DNA of 64,000 nucleotides, from positions 6,300,327-6,364,326 of the forward strand of contig NZ_CP025746.1 of NCBI RefSeq assembly GCF_004015185.1. Reading direction: 5' to 3'. Position 1 is the stretch's first letter. Every line of letters starts with the position of its first letter. Origin of the DNA: Clostridium manihotivorum (lineage in GTDB: Bacteria; Bacillota; Clostridia; Clostridiales; Clostridiaceae). The notes beneath the pieces were generated by a model. It searched no databases. It saw nothing but the letters and a program-made list of their open reading frames with translations, and was not told the DNA's origin. Shown here in pieces: positions 63,084 through 64,000 of the stretch. The translations under genes were made by a program, and so were the position numbers.

Positions 63084-64000
63084 CTAGCTAATCTGCTGGC
63101 TTTCAAATTGACTATTATAAAGATTAGCATAGAAACCACCCTTTGCAAGAAGTTGTTCATGACTTCCTTGCTCGACTATATCTCCATGATTCATAACTAA
63201 AATTAAATCTGCATCACGAATTGTTGATAAACGATGAGCTATTATGAAGCTGGTTCTATTCTTCATAAGATTATTCATAGCTTTTTGGATCTGTACCTCT
63301 GTACGTGTATCTACAGAACTTGTTGCTTCATCTAATATTAATATACTAGGATCTGCCAATATAGCTCTAGCTATAGTAAGCAGCTGTTTCTGACCTTGAG
63401 ATATGTTAGATGCCTCTTCATTTAGCACCATGTTATATCCATCTGGTAAAGTGTGAACAAAACTATCTACATGGGCAGCTTTTGCTGCAGCTACAACTTC
63501 CTCGTCAGTAGCATCTAATCTTCCATATCTTATATTTTCCATTATAGATGTATTGTAAAGCCAAGTATCTTGTAGAACCATACCAAACATACCTCTTAGA
63601 TCGCCACGAGTAAAGTTTCTTATATCATGACCATCAACTAGTATTGCACCTTCATTAACATCATAAAATCTCATAAGAAGCTTAATCATAGTAGTTTTAC
63701 CTGCACCAGTTGGACCAACTATAGCAACCTTCTGACCTGGCTTTACTGAAGCTGAGAAGTCGTTAATTATAGTCTTATCTGCATTATATCCAAAATGAAC
63801 ATGATTAAAGTCAACTCTTCCATTAACCTTTTCAAGTTTAACTGGTTTTTCTACTTCCGCTACCTCTTCTTCAACTTCTAAGAACTCAAAGACTCTTTCT
63901 GAAGATGCAGCTGTCTGCTGAAGTATATTAGAAATATTAGCAAGCTGTGTTATCGGTTGAGTAAAGGAACGAACATATTGAATAAAGCTTTTGAATATTC
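63084..64000 (-). CDS. ABC exporter ATP-binding/permease protein, C-terminal part (cut by window edge)
   Basis: The frame is open from 63084 to the window end, ~305 residues. I translated beyond the internal Met. The N-terminal part seen is the end of the membrane domain (FIQYVRSFTQPITQLANISN, then LQQTAASSERVFEFLE). The ATPase domain has Walker A VGPTGAGKTT, the Q-loop, signature ISQGQKQLL, Walker B ILILDEATSSVD and H-loop IIAHRLST. It is a half-transporter of the MdlB/LmrA/YheH multidrug and lipid exporter type, usually paired with a second such gene. The substrate is unknown. Confidence 0.9.
   Translation of the reverse strand, partial: IFKSFIQYVRSFTQPITQLANISNILQQTAASSERVFEFLEVEEEVAEVEKPVKLEKVNGRVDFNHVHFGYNADKTIINDFSASVKPGQKVAIVGPTGAGKTTMIKLLMRFYDVNEGAILVDGHDIRNFTRGDLRGMFGMVLQDTWLYNTSIMENIRYGRLDATDEEVVAAAKAAHVDSFVHTLPDGYNMVLNEEASNISQGQKQLLTIARAILADPSILILDEATSSVDTRTEVQIQKAMNNLMKNRTSFIIAHRLSTIRDADLILVMNHGDIVEQGSHEQLLAKGGFYANLYNSQFESQQIS

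Noticed and set aside
63084..64000. Truncated or frameshifted ABC transporter beginning at an internal Met
   Set aside because: The frame stays open to the window end and encodes the preceding Walker A and membrane-domain end; it is only cut by the window.

Overview
The window is AT-rich (roughly 30% G+C by eye, not computed), densely coding and reads as a chromosomal segment of a Clostridium-type firmicute. Supporting this are strong GGAGG-type ribosome binding sites, frequent TTG/GTG starts, a HelD helicase, HutP, a LevR-type sigma-54 activator with its PTS operon, ECF-sigma/anti-sigma pairs, DUF3793 and DUF2935 proteins, FabV and MocR regulators. I see no tRNA, rRNA, CRISPR array, transposase or prophage.

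Layout. 0-3 kb: nucleoside-type ABC importer (ATPase and start of permease). 2.6-4 kb: nitroreductase divergent from an HxlR regulator. 4-8 kb: HelD, a candidate sRNA, an orphan radical SAM/SPASM protein. 8-17 kb: amino-acid permease, ECF sigma/anti-sigma, a diguanylate cyclase, a nitroreductase, a thioesterase, a patatin. 17-24 kb: DUF2935, a secreted glucosaminidase, alanine racemase, an orphan histidine kinase, an ECF S-component. 24-30 kb: LevR-type regulator facing a cellobiose-family PTS operon through a sigma-54 promoter with phased upstream repeats. 30-38 kb: chemoreceptor, hydroxyacid dehydrogenase, a large structured RNA, a second diguanylate cyclase, SDR, Fur-boxed flavodoxin-DUF3793, a lone half-Cas6-like protein. 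38-46 kb: glycolipid glycosyltransferase, ComFB, FabV, LuxC-LuxE fatty-acid reductase, WG-repeat protein. 47-51 kb: hutP, a UAG-rich attenuator and a three-gene amino-acid-type ABC importer. 51-64 kb: M50 protease, GH4 phospho-glucosidase facing a MocR regulator, YhhN-like protein, fatty acid desaturase, TPM/LemA pair, second sigma/anti-sigma pair, acetyltransferase, ABC exporter cut by the window edge.

Three signals stand out. (1) hutP is followed by a promoter, a leader with five UAG triplets spaced 8-9 nt apart, and a terminator whose 5' arm can pair with the last UAG segment. This predicts HutP-dependent attenuation of an uptake transporter. (2) A dispersed repeat of about 120-190 bp occurs eight times, always in one orientation, seven times abutting the terminator of a minus-strand gene. 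Two copies carry extra stem-loops. (3) A roughly 364-nt region closed by a 16-bp helix with two GAAA-capped hairpins looks like a large noncoding RNA. It is followed by a terminator hairpin that sequesters the ribosome binding site of a small membrane protein.

Start codons were moved from the longest ORF where a ribosome binding site clearly favoured an internal start. All functional calls are by reading motifs; no database search was run.
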